Shown piece by piece: positions 8,824 through 16,109 of a DNA stretch of 20,520 nucleotides; position 1 is the stretch's first letter; the number at the start of each line of letters is the position of its first letter. The notes under the pieces were generated by a model, which saw only the letters and a list, made by a program, of their open reading frames with translations, had not been told where the DNA came from and did no database searches. Made by a program: the position numbers and the translations under genes. Source of the DNA: an uncultured Campylobacter sp. (GTDB lineage: Bacteria; Campylobacterota; Campylobacteria; Campylobacterales; Campylobacteraceae); the NCBI RefSeq assembly GCF_938045405.1, contig NZ_CALIMW010000020.1, forward strand, positions 1 to 20,520. Reading direction: 5' to 3'.

Positions 8824-10560
8824 ATGAGAGGCGATAAATTTATAGAAATTTTAAAGACCAAAGTCAAGGTCTTAGAAGTTACCCGCCAAGCCGAGGATCA
8901 GATCACCGTTTTAGTGGATAGAAATGATCTGCCGCTTGCGGTTAAAACGCTGTATTATGATATCGGCGGTTTTATCAGCACGATGATCCCTAACGATGAG
9001 CGCGAGCTAAACGGAAATTTCGCACTTTACTATGCGATATCTATGGAAGGTGGCAAAATGACCGAAGCGGAGGATTTCGCCGCAGAGGATAAATGCTTCA
9101 TCACCGTTAGGACGCTAATTCCCGGATCGGATCCTACATTCCCGTCAGTTACTCCTTTAGTGCCTGCTTGCGTATGGTACGAAAGAGAAGCTTTCGACAT
9201 GTTCGGCTTAATCGCCGAAGGCTTGCCTGATAAACGTCGTTTGGTGTTAAGCGACGATTGGCCGGATGGGCTTCATCCACTTCGCAAAGACGCAATGGAC
9301 TATCGCTATAGGCCCGATCCTGTAGATCATAAAGACGAGCCCAATGCAGAGTTTTTATTTCCTAGCGGCGACGGCGTAGTAGATGTTCCACTTGGACCTC
9401 TTCACGTAACGAGCGATGAGCCGGGACACTTTAGACTATTTTGCGACGGCGATGAGATTATCGATGCAGACTACCGCTTGTTTTATCAACACCGCGGTAT
9501 GGAGAAGCTAGCTGAAAACCGAATGAATTACGATCAGATGGGCTACCTTGCAGAGCGCGTCTGCGGAATTTGCGGCTACGCTCACGCGATTGCGTGTATT
9601 GAAGCAGCAGAGAAAGCCATCAAGCTTGAAATTCCGCTTCGTGCGCAAGCTATCCGCGTCATCTGCCTTGAGATCGAGCGTCTTCACAGCCATCTTTTAA
9701 ATATCGGTCTAGCCTGCGAGGTAACGGGTAACTATAACGCCTTTATGCATATCTTTAGGGTGCGCGAATACTCCATGGAGCTAGCTCAGCTCGTAACCGG
9801 CGGCCGTAAGACCTACGGCAACGTCGTAATGGGCGGACTTCGCCGCGATATGACCGACAATGAAATTCGCAAGAGCATCGAGATCATCAATAAACTTGAT
9901 GTTCAAATTTCTGAAATTTGGGACGCCGTTATGGAGGATAAACGCCAAATCGGTCGCTGGAAGGGTGTGGGCGTATTAGATCGCAAAGTGGCGCGTGATT
10001 TTAGCCCGGTAGGTCCAAATATGAGAGCTTCCGGTTTTAAACGCGACAACCGCTACGATCATCCTTATGATTTCTTCAATAAGATAGAATTCGAAGTAGC
10101 CGTAGAGCACGGTGGCGATGTATTCAGCCGCGAAGTCGTAAGATATAAAGAGCTTAAACAATCGATCCACATCATCAGGCAGTGCTTGCATCAAATGCCG
10201 CAAACTCCGATAATGATCGATCCACAGACTATGATCAGACCGGAAAACTACGCTTTAGGTCACGACGAAGCGCCACGCGGCGAAAATGTCCACTGGATCA
10301 TGCAAGGAAACGCTCAGAAGGTTTACCGCTGGAGATGTCGCGCCGCTACGTATAACAACTGGCCGAGCTTAAGATTTCAATTCCGCGGAAATAACATCTC
10401 CGATGCGGCGCTAATCGTATGCTCGATGGATCCGTGCTACTCATGCACCGAGCGCGTAACTTTAGTCGATATTAATAGCGGAAAGAGTAAAATTCTAACC
10501 GAAAAAGACCTTAAGAAATTTTGCCAAGACGGCAAGGTTAGCAAAAAGGATTTAAGATGA
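8824..10560 (+). CDS. hyfG: NiFe hydrogenase large subunit, HyfG/HycE type
   Basis: Catalytic subunit making H2 from protons. It fuses an N-terminal NuoC-like 30-kDa domain (about residues 1-165, with WYEREAFDMFG at 118-128) to a NuoD-like large-subunit domain. NiFe ligands are Cys247 and Cys250 in RVCGICGYAH and Cys538 and Cys541 in DPCYSCTER. In HycE the C-terminal extension is cut after the Arg of this motif; the same cut here (after Arg544) would release 34 residues, and the expected protease is encoded downstream at 12258. Total length 578 residues (HycE 569). GAGG lies upstream of the ATG, and the stop overlaps the hyfH start. Confidence 0.95.
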   Translation: MRGDKFIEILKTKVKVLEVTRQAEDQITVLVDRNDLPLAVKTLYYDIGGFISTMIPNDERELNGNFALYYAISMEGGKMTEAEDFAAEDKCFITVRTLIPGSDPTFPSVTPLVPACVWYEREAFDMFGLIAEGLPDKRRLVLSDDWPDGLHPLRKDAMDYRYRPDPVDHKDEPNAEFLFPSGDGVVDVPLGPLHVTSDEPGHFRLFCDGDEIIDADYRLFYQHRGMEKLAENRMNYDQMGYLAERVCGICGYAHAIACIEAAEKAIKLEIPLRAQAIRVICLEIERLHSHLLNIGLACEVTGNYNAFMHIFRVREYSMELAQLVTGGRKTYGNVVMGGLRRDMTDNEIRKSIEIINKLDVQISEIWDAVMEDKRQIGRWKGVGVLDRKVARDFSPVGPNMRASGFKRDNRYDHPYDFFNKIEFEVAVEHGGDVFSREVVRYKELKQSIHIIRQCLHQMPQTPIMIDPQTMIRPENYALGHDEAPRGENVHWIMQGNAQKVYRWRCRAATYNNWPSLRFQFRGNNISDAALIVCSMDPCYSCTERVTLVDINSGKSKILTEKDLKKFCQDGKVSKKDLR

Positions 10561-11096
10561 TGAAATTATTCGACATTACCGAAAAATATGGTAAGGCGAC
10601 CTATGCTTATCCGTTTGAGCCATACATCGTGCCCGAGAATTTTCGCGGGCAGCCTGAATACACCTATGAGCTTTGCATAGGCTGTGCCGCGTGCGGTATC
10701 GCCTGCCCATCCAATGCGATTGAGCTTAAGATGAATGAAGCTCAAACCAAGCTTATTTGGGAATTTGACTGCGGACGCTGCATATTTTGCGGTCGCTGCG
10801 ACGAAGTATGCCCTACGGGAGCGGTAAGGCTAGGCAATAGCTTTGAGCTAGCGGTAAAATTTGATAAAAGCGCGCTTATCCAACACGGCGAGCTTGAGAT
10901 GGAAAAATGCAGCTGCTGCGGCAAGCCGATGACCCCAAAAAGGCTCATCAATTACACGCTAGAAAAGCTAAGTACGGCAAATTTGCTTCCAGGCAGATTA
11001 GAAGAAGCTAAAAAATATCTCTATATCTGTCCTGAATGCAAAAAAGCTCAAGCGGTCGAAAGAGTGACCAAAGGTATAGAGGAGGCAATAAAATGA
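10557..11096 (+). CDS. hyfH: HyfH/HycF-type 2[4Fe-4S] ferredoxin, NuoI-like
   Basis: Peripheral-arm electron carrier of 179 residues (E. coli HyfH 181) linking HyfA to the small subunit HyfI. It has two classical groups, CIGCAACGIACP and CGRCIFCGRCDEVCP, in the first 90 residues. The C-terminal part holds two further pairs, Cys118/Cys121 (CSCC) and Cys158/Cys161 (CPEC), which look like a zinc-ribbon or rubredoxin-like knuckle, as in HycF-type proteins. The ATG at 10557 overlaps the hyfG stop and is followed at once by a second ATG (10560); AAAAGGA lies upstream. The stop overlaps hyfI (ATGA). Confidence 0.93.
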   Translation: MMKLFDITEKYGKATYAYPFEPYIVPENFRGQPEYTYELCIGCAACGIACPSNAIELKMNEAQTKLIWEFDCGRCIFCGRCDEVCPTGAVRLGNSFELAVKFDKSALIQHGELEMEKCSCCGKPMTPKRLINYTLEKLSTANLLPGRLEEAKKYLYICPECKKAQAVERVTKGIEEAIK

Positions 11097-11917
11097 GTTT
11101 GTATCAAGTCCCCGAAAATATTAAAAACGCAAACGATCTAACCGCAAAATTGGAGCTTTTGAAAAATATCAAACGAAGCTTCAGCGTTTATCGTATCGAC
11201 TGCGGAAGTTGCAACGGCTGTGAAATCGAAATTTTTGCTTCTATCACGCCGATGTGGGATCCGGAGCGCTTCGGATTTAAACTCGTAGCTAACCCTCGCC
11301 ACGCAGATATCTTAGTCTGCACCGGTCCGGTTACTCGACAGATGTATTATCCGCTGCTCCGCGCTTATGAGGCTGCACCTGATCCAAAGATCGTAGTAGC
11401 TCTTGGGGCCTGCGGAAGTACTGGCGGAATTTTTCATGACGCATATAGCGTATGGAGTGGTATCGATAAGATTGTACCGGTAGATGTTTATATCCCCGGC
11501 TGCCCTCCGCATCCTGCTAGCATCATCTATGGTCTTGGCATGGCGCTTGGCATCATCGATCAAAAGCTTCAAAAGAAGAGCTATGAGCAAGATAGCACTC
11601 TTCCGCCACCGGTTAAGAGTTCAGTTATCGGCAATATTTTATTCGAGCGCGATCTGCAAGCTGAAGCTAAGAGGCTGATGAGCTATATTTTCGGAAGAGT
11701 TTTATTCGCAAAATATATGGATGCGATCAAAACCTCATCTGACGTTCACGATCCAAAAGCTTCTCGCGAGGCTCTACTTAACGCTATCCACACCGAAGAG
11801 GATCCTAGATACGCGGAGTGTATGGCACTATTGCACAATGACGTATATCTAAAATACGCCCGCGCTACGGAGGAATTTAAGATCGATCCACAAAAAGAGG
11901 TCTGGAGCAAACGATGA
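11093..11917 (+). CDS. hyfI: NiFe hydrogenase small subunit, HyfI/HycG (NuoB-like)
   Basis: A 274-residue small subunit carrying the proximal [4Fe-4S] cluster next to the NiFe site. Ligands are Cys40 and Cys43 (CGSCNGCE), Cys107 (ALGACGSTGG) and Cys137 (YIPGCPPHP). There is no Tat signal, as expected of the cytoplasm-facing group 4 enzymes. I chose ATG 11093, with GAGGAGG 8 nt upstream and a 4-nt overlap with hyfH, over an open in-frame extension back to 11036 that comes from hyfH DNA. Compared with E. coli HyfI (252) it carries some extra residues at the C-terminal end. The stop overlaps the next start (ATGA). Confidence 0.94.
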   Translation: MSLYQVPENIKNANDLTAKLELLKNIKRSFSVYRIDCGSCNGCEIEIFASITPMWDPERFGFKLVANPRHADILVCTGPVTRQMYYPLLRAYEAAPDPKIVVALGACGSTGGIFHDAYSVWSGIDKIVPVDVYIPGCPPHPASIIYGLGMALGIIDQKLQKKSYEQDSTLPPPVKSSVIGNILFERDLQAEAKRLMSYIFGRVLFAKYMDAIKTSSDVHDPKASREALLNAIHTEEDPRYAECMALLHNDVYLKYARATEEFKIDPQKEVWSKR

Positions 11918-12258
11918 TTGAGGTTTTTAAGCTTACAAAGCGGCATATGGACGAAAACGAAAATTTACCTAAAGAGCTAAAGGATATCAAGGTTTTTTCC
12001 ACCTGCGTCGGTCACGGCGTAGGTACGATAGATTTTAGCGAAAAGGTACTTGAGATAGACGATGAAGAATTTAAACGCATCATCGAGAACTCGGGCGACT
12101 ACGTTAAATTTAAGATCGGTAACCTAAGCAAGTATTTCGAGATTGAAATTTTTGCCGAGCACGCAGCTAAGCTAATCCCTCAGCTTTGCGAATGTGAGCT
12201 TAAAGATCTGCTAAAAAATATGCGCGAAGGATATTTCGTGCTAAGGAAGGATTTTTGA
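11914..12258 (+). CDS. hycH: formate hydrogenlyase maturation protein, HycH/HyfJ family
   Basis: Short soluble protein of 114 residues (E. coli HycH 136). Similarity to HycH is seen in the N-terminal FKLTKRHMDENENLP segment and the VGHGVGTID motif. HycH is known to be needed for maturation of the hydrogenase-3 large subunit, but its exact role is unsettled. The gene sits between hyfI and the protease gene with ATGA overlaps on both sides, as expected of an operon maturation factor. The family call relies on context as well as sequence; E. coli names the hyf copy hyfJ. Confidence 0.78.
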   Translation: MIEVFKLTKRHMDENENLPKELKDIKVFSTCVGHGVGTIDFSEKVLEIDDEEFKRIIENSGDYVKFKIGNLSKYFEIEIFAEHAAKLIPQLCECELKDLLKNMREGYFVLRKDF

Positions 12259-12710
12259 TGCGAAAGGCGTTGCTTTGTATCGGCAATCCCCTTCGCGGCG
12301 ACGACGACGTGGGCAATGAAACAGGGCGAATAGTCGAGGCGAACCTAAAAGATTGGCGCGTTTTTTATGGGCAGGATGTGCCCGAAAACGAATTTGCAGC
12401 CCTTAGGGAATTTGCCCCTGAAATTCTGATCGTAGTAGATGCGATGAGCGGCTTTGATGAGGATAAGATAGAATTTTTCGACCTCAGCAACGATCGCGAC
12501 TATATCTACTCGACGCATAACCTGCCTACGCCGGTGCTTCTAAGCTATCTGCGCAAAATTTGCCCAAAGACATTGTTTTTGGGCATAAGTGTGCTGCTCG
12601 ATAACGTCCTTGATTTTAAAGAAGGGCTAAGCGAGAGCGCAAAAAAAAGTGCGCAAAAAGCTTATGAGCGTATCTTAGAAATTGATTCAAATTTAAATGA
12701 GGAGGAGTAA
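12258..12710 (+). CDS. hycI: HycI-type hydrogenase maturation endopeptidase
   Basis: Nickel-sensing protease that trims the C-terminal extension of the large subunit once nickel is inserted. In 150 residues it shows the three expected metal ligands: Asp16 in GNPLRGDDDVG, Asp61 in VVDAMSGF and His87 in STHNLP, close to the E. coli HycI positions 16, 62 and 90. The partner is HyfG, whose C-terminus ends 34 residues past DPCYSCTER. I chose ATG 12258, overlapping the preceding stop, with AAGGAAGG upstream, rather than an in-frame TTG at 12255. The E. coli hyf operon lacks its own copy and depends on HycI of the hyc operon; here it is built in. Confidence 0.92.
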   Translation: MRKALLCIGNPLRGDDDVGNETGRIVEANLKDWRVFYGQDVPENEFAALREFAPEILIVVDAMSGFDEDKIEFFDLSNDRDYIYSTHNLPTPVLLSYLRKICPKTLFLGISVLLDNVLDFKEGLSESAKKSAQKAYERILEIDSNLNEEE

Positions 12711-13574
12711 ATGTTAAATCCTGCAGAAACCGCGCAAGCGGTGTCTAGTTCGATGCAACACAAGGCGCATACCCCGCTAATTAGCATAATTTTTCTAGCT
12801 ATAATGGCGGGCGCTGCAATCGCTATGGGCGATATTTTCTGGGCTCACTCGACCGTCGGAATGGCTGAAAAGCAATCTATTGGCTTATCGAATTTCATCG
12901 GTGGTATTACCTTTAGCTGCGGTCTGATGATGGTGGTTTTTTACGGTGGGCATCTATTTACCAGCTCGGTTTTAACGGGCGTACCTGCCGCCGATGGCAA
13001 ATTACCGCTAGGTAAAACTATCGGCTATTGGGCTATCGTTTGGTGCTTTAACTTCGTAGGCGGCGCGTTAATCGCGTATATGTATTATTACTCAGGACTT
13101 CCGCTTAAATATGATGGCTACATCTTGCAGCACTTCATTCCTGCAGCAGCAGGCAAAATAAACGCACCTTTTCATGAGCTATTCATCCGCGGAATTTTTT
13201 GTAACGTGTTTGTATGTATGTCTATCTGGACTGCGACCAGCGAGAGTAATCTATCGGGTAAATTCTTTGCAATTATGTGGATGATCGGCGCATTCGTAGC
13301 TTGCTCTATGGAACACTGCGTGGCAAATATGTTTATCCTAACCGAAGGTATCATCGCTAAAGGCCACTACCTTGCAGCTGCTGGTGGCGATGTAAACGCT
13401 CTTGCAAGCTCGCTTCACGGTGTAACGGCAGCTCAAATAGATTCAATAAACTGGGGAAATTTCATCGTTAAAAATATGATCCCGGTTACGCTAGGCAACA
13501 TCTGCGGCGGTCTATTTTTCGTAGGCTTGGTTGGATTTATGGTAAATAAATACGATATGAAAAAGAAAGACTAA
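12711..13574 (+). CDS. focB: formate channel of the FNT family (FocA/FocB-like)
   Basis: Membrane channel for formate/formic acid, 287 residues (E. coli FocB 282). The FNT fold is suggested by the repeated hydrophobic segments with short breaks: GGHLFTSSVL at about residues 79-88 and the pore His in EHCVANMF, with Glu201 and His202. It would import formate for FdhF or balance it across the membrane. AGGAGGAG stands immediately upstream and the ATG directly abuts the hycI stop. It is the last gene of the operon. Nitrite or lactate transport is possible within the family, but position next to hyf and fdhF favours formate. Confidence 0.88.
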   Translation: MLNPAETAQAVSSSMQHKAHTPLISIIFLAIMAGAAIAMGDIFWAHSTVGMAEKQSIGLSNFIGGITFSCGLMMVVFYGGHLFTSSVLTGVPAADGKLPLGKTIGYWAIVWCFNFVGGALIAYMYYYSGLPLKYDGYILQHFIPAAAGKINAPFHELFIRGIFCNVFVCMSIWTATSESNLSGKFFAIMWMIGAFVACSMEHCVANMFILTEGIIAKGHYLAAAGGDVNALASSLHGVTAAQIDSINWGNFIVKNMIPVTLGNICGGLFFVGLVGFMVNKYDMKKKD

Positions 13575-13607
13575 TCTATCGCGCTTCAGCACGATATAAA
13601 CAAAATA

Positions 13608-13636
13608 CGGCGCGGCACTTTGCCGCGCATTTTTAA
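13608..13636 (+). terminator. intrinsic terminator of the hyf operon
   Basis: Perfect 8-bp GC-rich stem (13610-13617 with 13621-13628) closing a 3-nt loop, followed by ATTTTTAATTT. It lies 35 nt after the focB stop and marks the operon end on the plus strand. Confidence 0.9.
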
Positions 13637-14058
13637 TTTCTAAAATTTTAAAAATTCTCATACATAAAATTTCGCTCGATCCAAAATTTTAAATTCCATT
13701 GCAACCCATAAAATTCCAGCTTGATTTAAAATTTTAAATTCCATAGCCTGCCACTAAATTTAAAATTCCAAAGCTTTGCGTTTTAGGATAGCGGATAAAA
13801 TGCAAAAGTGAATTACGTGTTAAAATTTTAAGCAAATTCAAAACAGAATTTTAAACGAGACCACAAACCCAAATTTTATATAAGTTAAAATTTTAGACGA
13901 AATCCTAACGAAATTCGGGATGGAATTCTAAAACCAAGCTCTTGATAAAAATTTTACGCTGTAAATCTAGGCAAAATCCTGCGCCTTGACTTTAGGCAAA
14001 TTTCGCGCTTAAGCCGTAACGTAAGCCGCATAAATGCTTTAAAAACTCTAGCCCGAGC
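13637..14058. repeat. non-coding spacer with dispersed AAAATTTTA-type repeats
   Basis: No gene is seen in these 422 bp. The word AAAATTTTA occurs about six times (for example in 13640-13660, 13683-13691, 13728-13736 and further on). A 17-bp direct repeat, AAAATTTTAAATTCCAT, stands at 13683-13699 and 13728-13744. No terminator for the converging regulator gene was identified here. The function is unknown. Confidence 0.6.
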
Positions 14059-14697
14059 CTAAACACAGTAGCTAAGCAATCTGTCGTAGTCTAGGATCAA
14101 AAACTCGTGCTGACTGATTTTTTGAATTACGTTATCTTTTACAAGCTCGTTAAACGCGGTACTCGCGCTTTGACGCTTGAGCCCTACGAAGGATGAAAGC
14201 ACCTTTAGCGAAAAGGGCAAAAAGACGTATTTGTAGCCATTTTGATGAAAATTCTGCTCGTTTGCAAGCTCGATCAAAAAGCTCGCGATGCGCCCTTTTG
14301 CATTTTCAAAAAGTATAGAGCGTGTGATTTTGCGCTGCAGCAGAATTATCTCAGTTAAAATTTTTATATATGCCTCGCAAAAGCTGCGATTTGCCAAGAT
14401 CTCCCCGAGTCCGCTCGCATCGATCGTATAAATCTCGCTGTCCTCTAAAAACTCAAGTGCGCAAATTTCATTAAGAATAGTGATATTGTCCTTGTTTAGG
14501 TAGTTGATGATGAATTCCTCGCCGTCTTCAAAAAACGAAAGCTTCGCCTGTCCACTTTTAAAAATAAAAACTTTAGGCGCCTCGCTGTAAAAAACATAGC
14601 CTTTTTTGATGACTTGGTGCTCGAACATTGCAAGCTCCTCGTCGCTAAGCGTGGCGATAGCCTCGGTTTGCAGTAGTCCCAGCCGCGATTTTTCCAT
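14059..14697 (-). CDS. Crp/Fnr-family transcription regulator
   Basis: A 212-residue regulator with an N-terminal cyclic-nucleotide-binding-type barrel (about 15-100), a long dimer helix (about 105-147) and a C-terminal winged helix-turn-helix (about 155-210). The recognition helix GLKRQSASTAFNELVKDNVI (172-191, key Arg175 and Gln176) resembles that of CooA as I recall it. The region matching the CooA heme ligands reads NITILNEIC, so Cys75 and His77 of CooA are not kept, and the N-terminus does not start Met-Pro. There is also no N-terminal Cys cluster as in Fnr. Its signal is therefore unknown. It has GGAGG before the ATG and faces the hyf operon tail-to-tail. A role in hyf control is inference. 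Confidence 0.85.
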   Translation of the reverse strand: MEKSRLGLLQTEAIATLSDEELAMFEHQVIKKGYVFYSEAPKVFIFKSGQAKLSFFEDGEEFIINYLNKDNITILNEICALEFLEDSEIYTIDASGLGEILANRSFCEAYIKILTEIILLQRKITRSILFENAKGRIASFLIELANEQNFHQNGYKYVFLPFSLKVLSSFVGLKRQSASTAFNELVKDNVIQKISQHEFLILDYDRLLSYCV

Positions 14698-14717
14698 ATA
14701 ACCTCCAAAAGCTAAGA

Positions 14718-14723
14718 ATTATA
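14718..14723 (-). promoter_or_regulatory. predicted -10 box of the Crp/Fnr regulator gene
   Basis: TATAAT on the minus strand in TTGTATAATTC, about 20 nt upstream of the ATG. It predicts a very short leader of about 14 nt that just holds the GGAGG ribosome site at 14702-14706. Confidence 0.6.
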
Positions 14724-14963
14724 CAATGAAATATTTAGACAAAGATAAAGCTGCGCGGATTAAATTTACCATCCGCACTATGGCTGCGCATCTAGGTCGA
14801 CTAAGCTAATAAATTTTATAGCTTTTAAAATTCTAAATTTTGCCCGCGCTTTGCATCGCGTAAAATTTCAAAAATTTATTGAGCCTTACGCGGAGAAATT
14901 ATAGCCAAAACCCGCGGCGCGAATTTAAAATTCTGTCTTTAAATAAAAATTCATATCATTTTA

Positions 14964-14991
14964 TTGAAATTTTATTTAGCAAGGATATAAT
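14964..14991 (+). promoter_or_regulatory. predicted promoter of the methyltransferase gene
   Basis: TTGAAA at 14964-14969 and TATAAT at 14986-14991 with a 16-bp spacer, the best sigma70-type promoter in the window. Transcription would begin near 14998, about 53 nt before the ATG at 15051. Confidence 0.65.
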
Positions 14992-15050
14992 AATGCATAT
15001 TAAAAATAAGCGGTATTTTACTCGCAACGATACCGCAAGAAAGGCACTTT

Positions 15051-15881
15051 ATGCAAAAGTTAAATTTTAAAAATAACGTCTCCGAGACGCTGCTAATCAA
15101 CGTCTATATGCGCCATCTGGATTTCAAAGACGCGGATCCAATCCTAAACGATCCCTTTTCGAGCGCCGTCGTAGAGCAGATCGATTATGATTTTGCGAAA
15201 TTTAACGACGCGCGCCTTAGCAAAACGGGCACGGTGATCCGCGCGAAATTTTTCGACGACGAGACGCTGCGGCTCGCGGCGGAGCTTGATCGCCCTATCA
15301 TCGTGCAGCTTGGCGCAGGGCTCGACACCCGCCCGCTTAGGCTCCAGCACGCCTTGCCGAACGCCCTATTTTACGATCTCGATCTGCCCGACGTCATCGC
15401 CATGCGCGACGCGCTGCTACCCAAGGCGGAGAATAATTTCAGCCTGCCCCGCTCGATGCTGGATCTTTCGTGGATGGACGAGCTAGCTGCAAAGCACGGC
15501 AGCGCGGGCTACATATTCATTTTAGAGGGCGTGAGTATGTATTTTGAAAAGGAGGAATTTAAAAAATTTTTTATCGCGCTTGCGCGTAAATTTAGCGGCT
15601 ACGTGCTGAGCGACTTTATGAGCGAGTTTTCGGTTAGTAAATTCGACTCTAGGCGCCATGACGCGATGAAACACATGCAAAACGCGCCCTTTAAAATGGG
15701 TATCGGCGGCGGTGCGGAGGTGCAGGGCTGGGATAGCGCGCATATCAGATTCGTCAGGGAGGCTGCGATGCTGAAAATGTATAAAAGCCACTGGAGCCTC
15801 AAAGGGCGCCTATTTAGCCTGATTCCCGCCTTTTGCAACGCGTGCAAGATGTTCGTTTTCAAAATCGGCAGCGATGAATAG
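15051..15881 (+). CDS. SAM-dependent methyltransferase, Tcmp/LCMT (COG3315) type
   Basis: A 276-residue soluble class I methyltransferase. The SAM site is seen in QLGAGLDTR (86-94), followed by the acidic second strand FYDLDLPDV (107-115), and the family motif LEGVSMYF (158-165). These features match the Tcmp/leucine-carboxyl-methyltransferase-like group, members of which methylate carboxyl or hydroxyl groups of small molecules or proteins; the substrate here cannot be read from sequence. The gene stands alone with its own promoter. Its codons are richer in GC at third positions than those of the hyf genes, which may point to a separate origin. ATG 15051 is preceded by GAAAGG. Confidence 0.8.
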   Translation: MQKLNFKNNVSETLLINVYMRHLDFKDADPILNDPFSSAVVEQIDYDFAKFNDARLSKTGTVIRAKFFDDETLRLAAELDRPIIVQLGAGLDTRPLRLQHALPNALFYDLDLPDVIAMRDALLPKAENNFSLPRSMLDLSWMDELAAKHGSAGYIFILEGVSMYFEKEEFKKFFIALARKFSGYVLSDFMSEFSVSKFDSRRHDAMKHMQNAPFKMGIGGGAEVQGWDSAHIRFVREAAMLKMYKSHWSLKGRLFSLIPAFCNACKMFVFKIGSDE

Positions 15882-15959
15882 GCTTAAAAATTTCAGTTGA
15901 TTGCTTTTCAAATTTCGACAGCTAAGGCGCGAATTCTAAGCTGCTTATCTGGCAAGCTG

Positions 15960-15998
15960 GCATGCAGAGCAAACGGCACATACCGCTTTGCTCAATGC
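15960..15998. other. long imperfect hairpin between methyltransferase and symporter genes
   Basis: GAGCAAACGG (15967-15976) can pair with CCG-C-TTTGCTC (15983-15993) around a CACATA loop with one bulged base. Outer arms GCAT/ATGC extend it. No T-run follows on either strand, so it is a poor intrinsic terminator; a structured leader, a processed end or a small RNA are possible. Confidence 0.4.
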
Positions 15999-16075
15999 TT
16001 GAGTAAAATTATAAAAACGCTTTAAAATTTCGCTTAAATTTCCCTCGATTTATAGGAATTTAAGAGTTTTTAAAA

Positions 16076-16081
16076 TATATT
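16076..16081 (+). promoter_or_regulatory. possible -10 box of the symporter gene
   Basis: TATATT in an AT-rich run, 28 nt before the ATG at 16110. No clear -35 box. A weak call. Confidence 0.35.
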
Positions 16082-16109
16082 TTCGCATCTTAAATTCACG
16101 GAAAAGATC

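Larger units (their letters stand above)
14698..15050. other. divergent spacer between regulator and methyltransferase genes
   Basis: Contains the two outward promoters listed separately and a 7-bp inverted repeat (14857-14863 with 14886-14892, 22-nt spacer). A 63-codon plus frame at 14879-15070 overlaps the methyltransferase start, has no ribosome site and no recognisable content, so I do not call it a gene. Confidence 0.5.

Noticed and set aside
11036..11092. Extended start for HyfI
   Set aside because: It is hyfH DNA in another frame; ATG 11093 has GAGGAGG at correct spacing.
12255..12257. TTG start for the HycI protease
   Set aside because: The adjacent ATG 12258 fits the ribosome site and the family N-terminus.
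14993..15070. 25-residue leader peptide before the methyltransferase
   Set aside because: Its ATG directly follows the -10 box and would lie upstream of the predicted transcript start.
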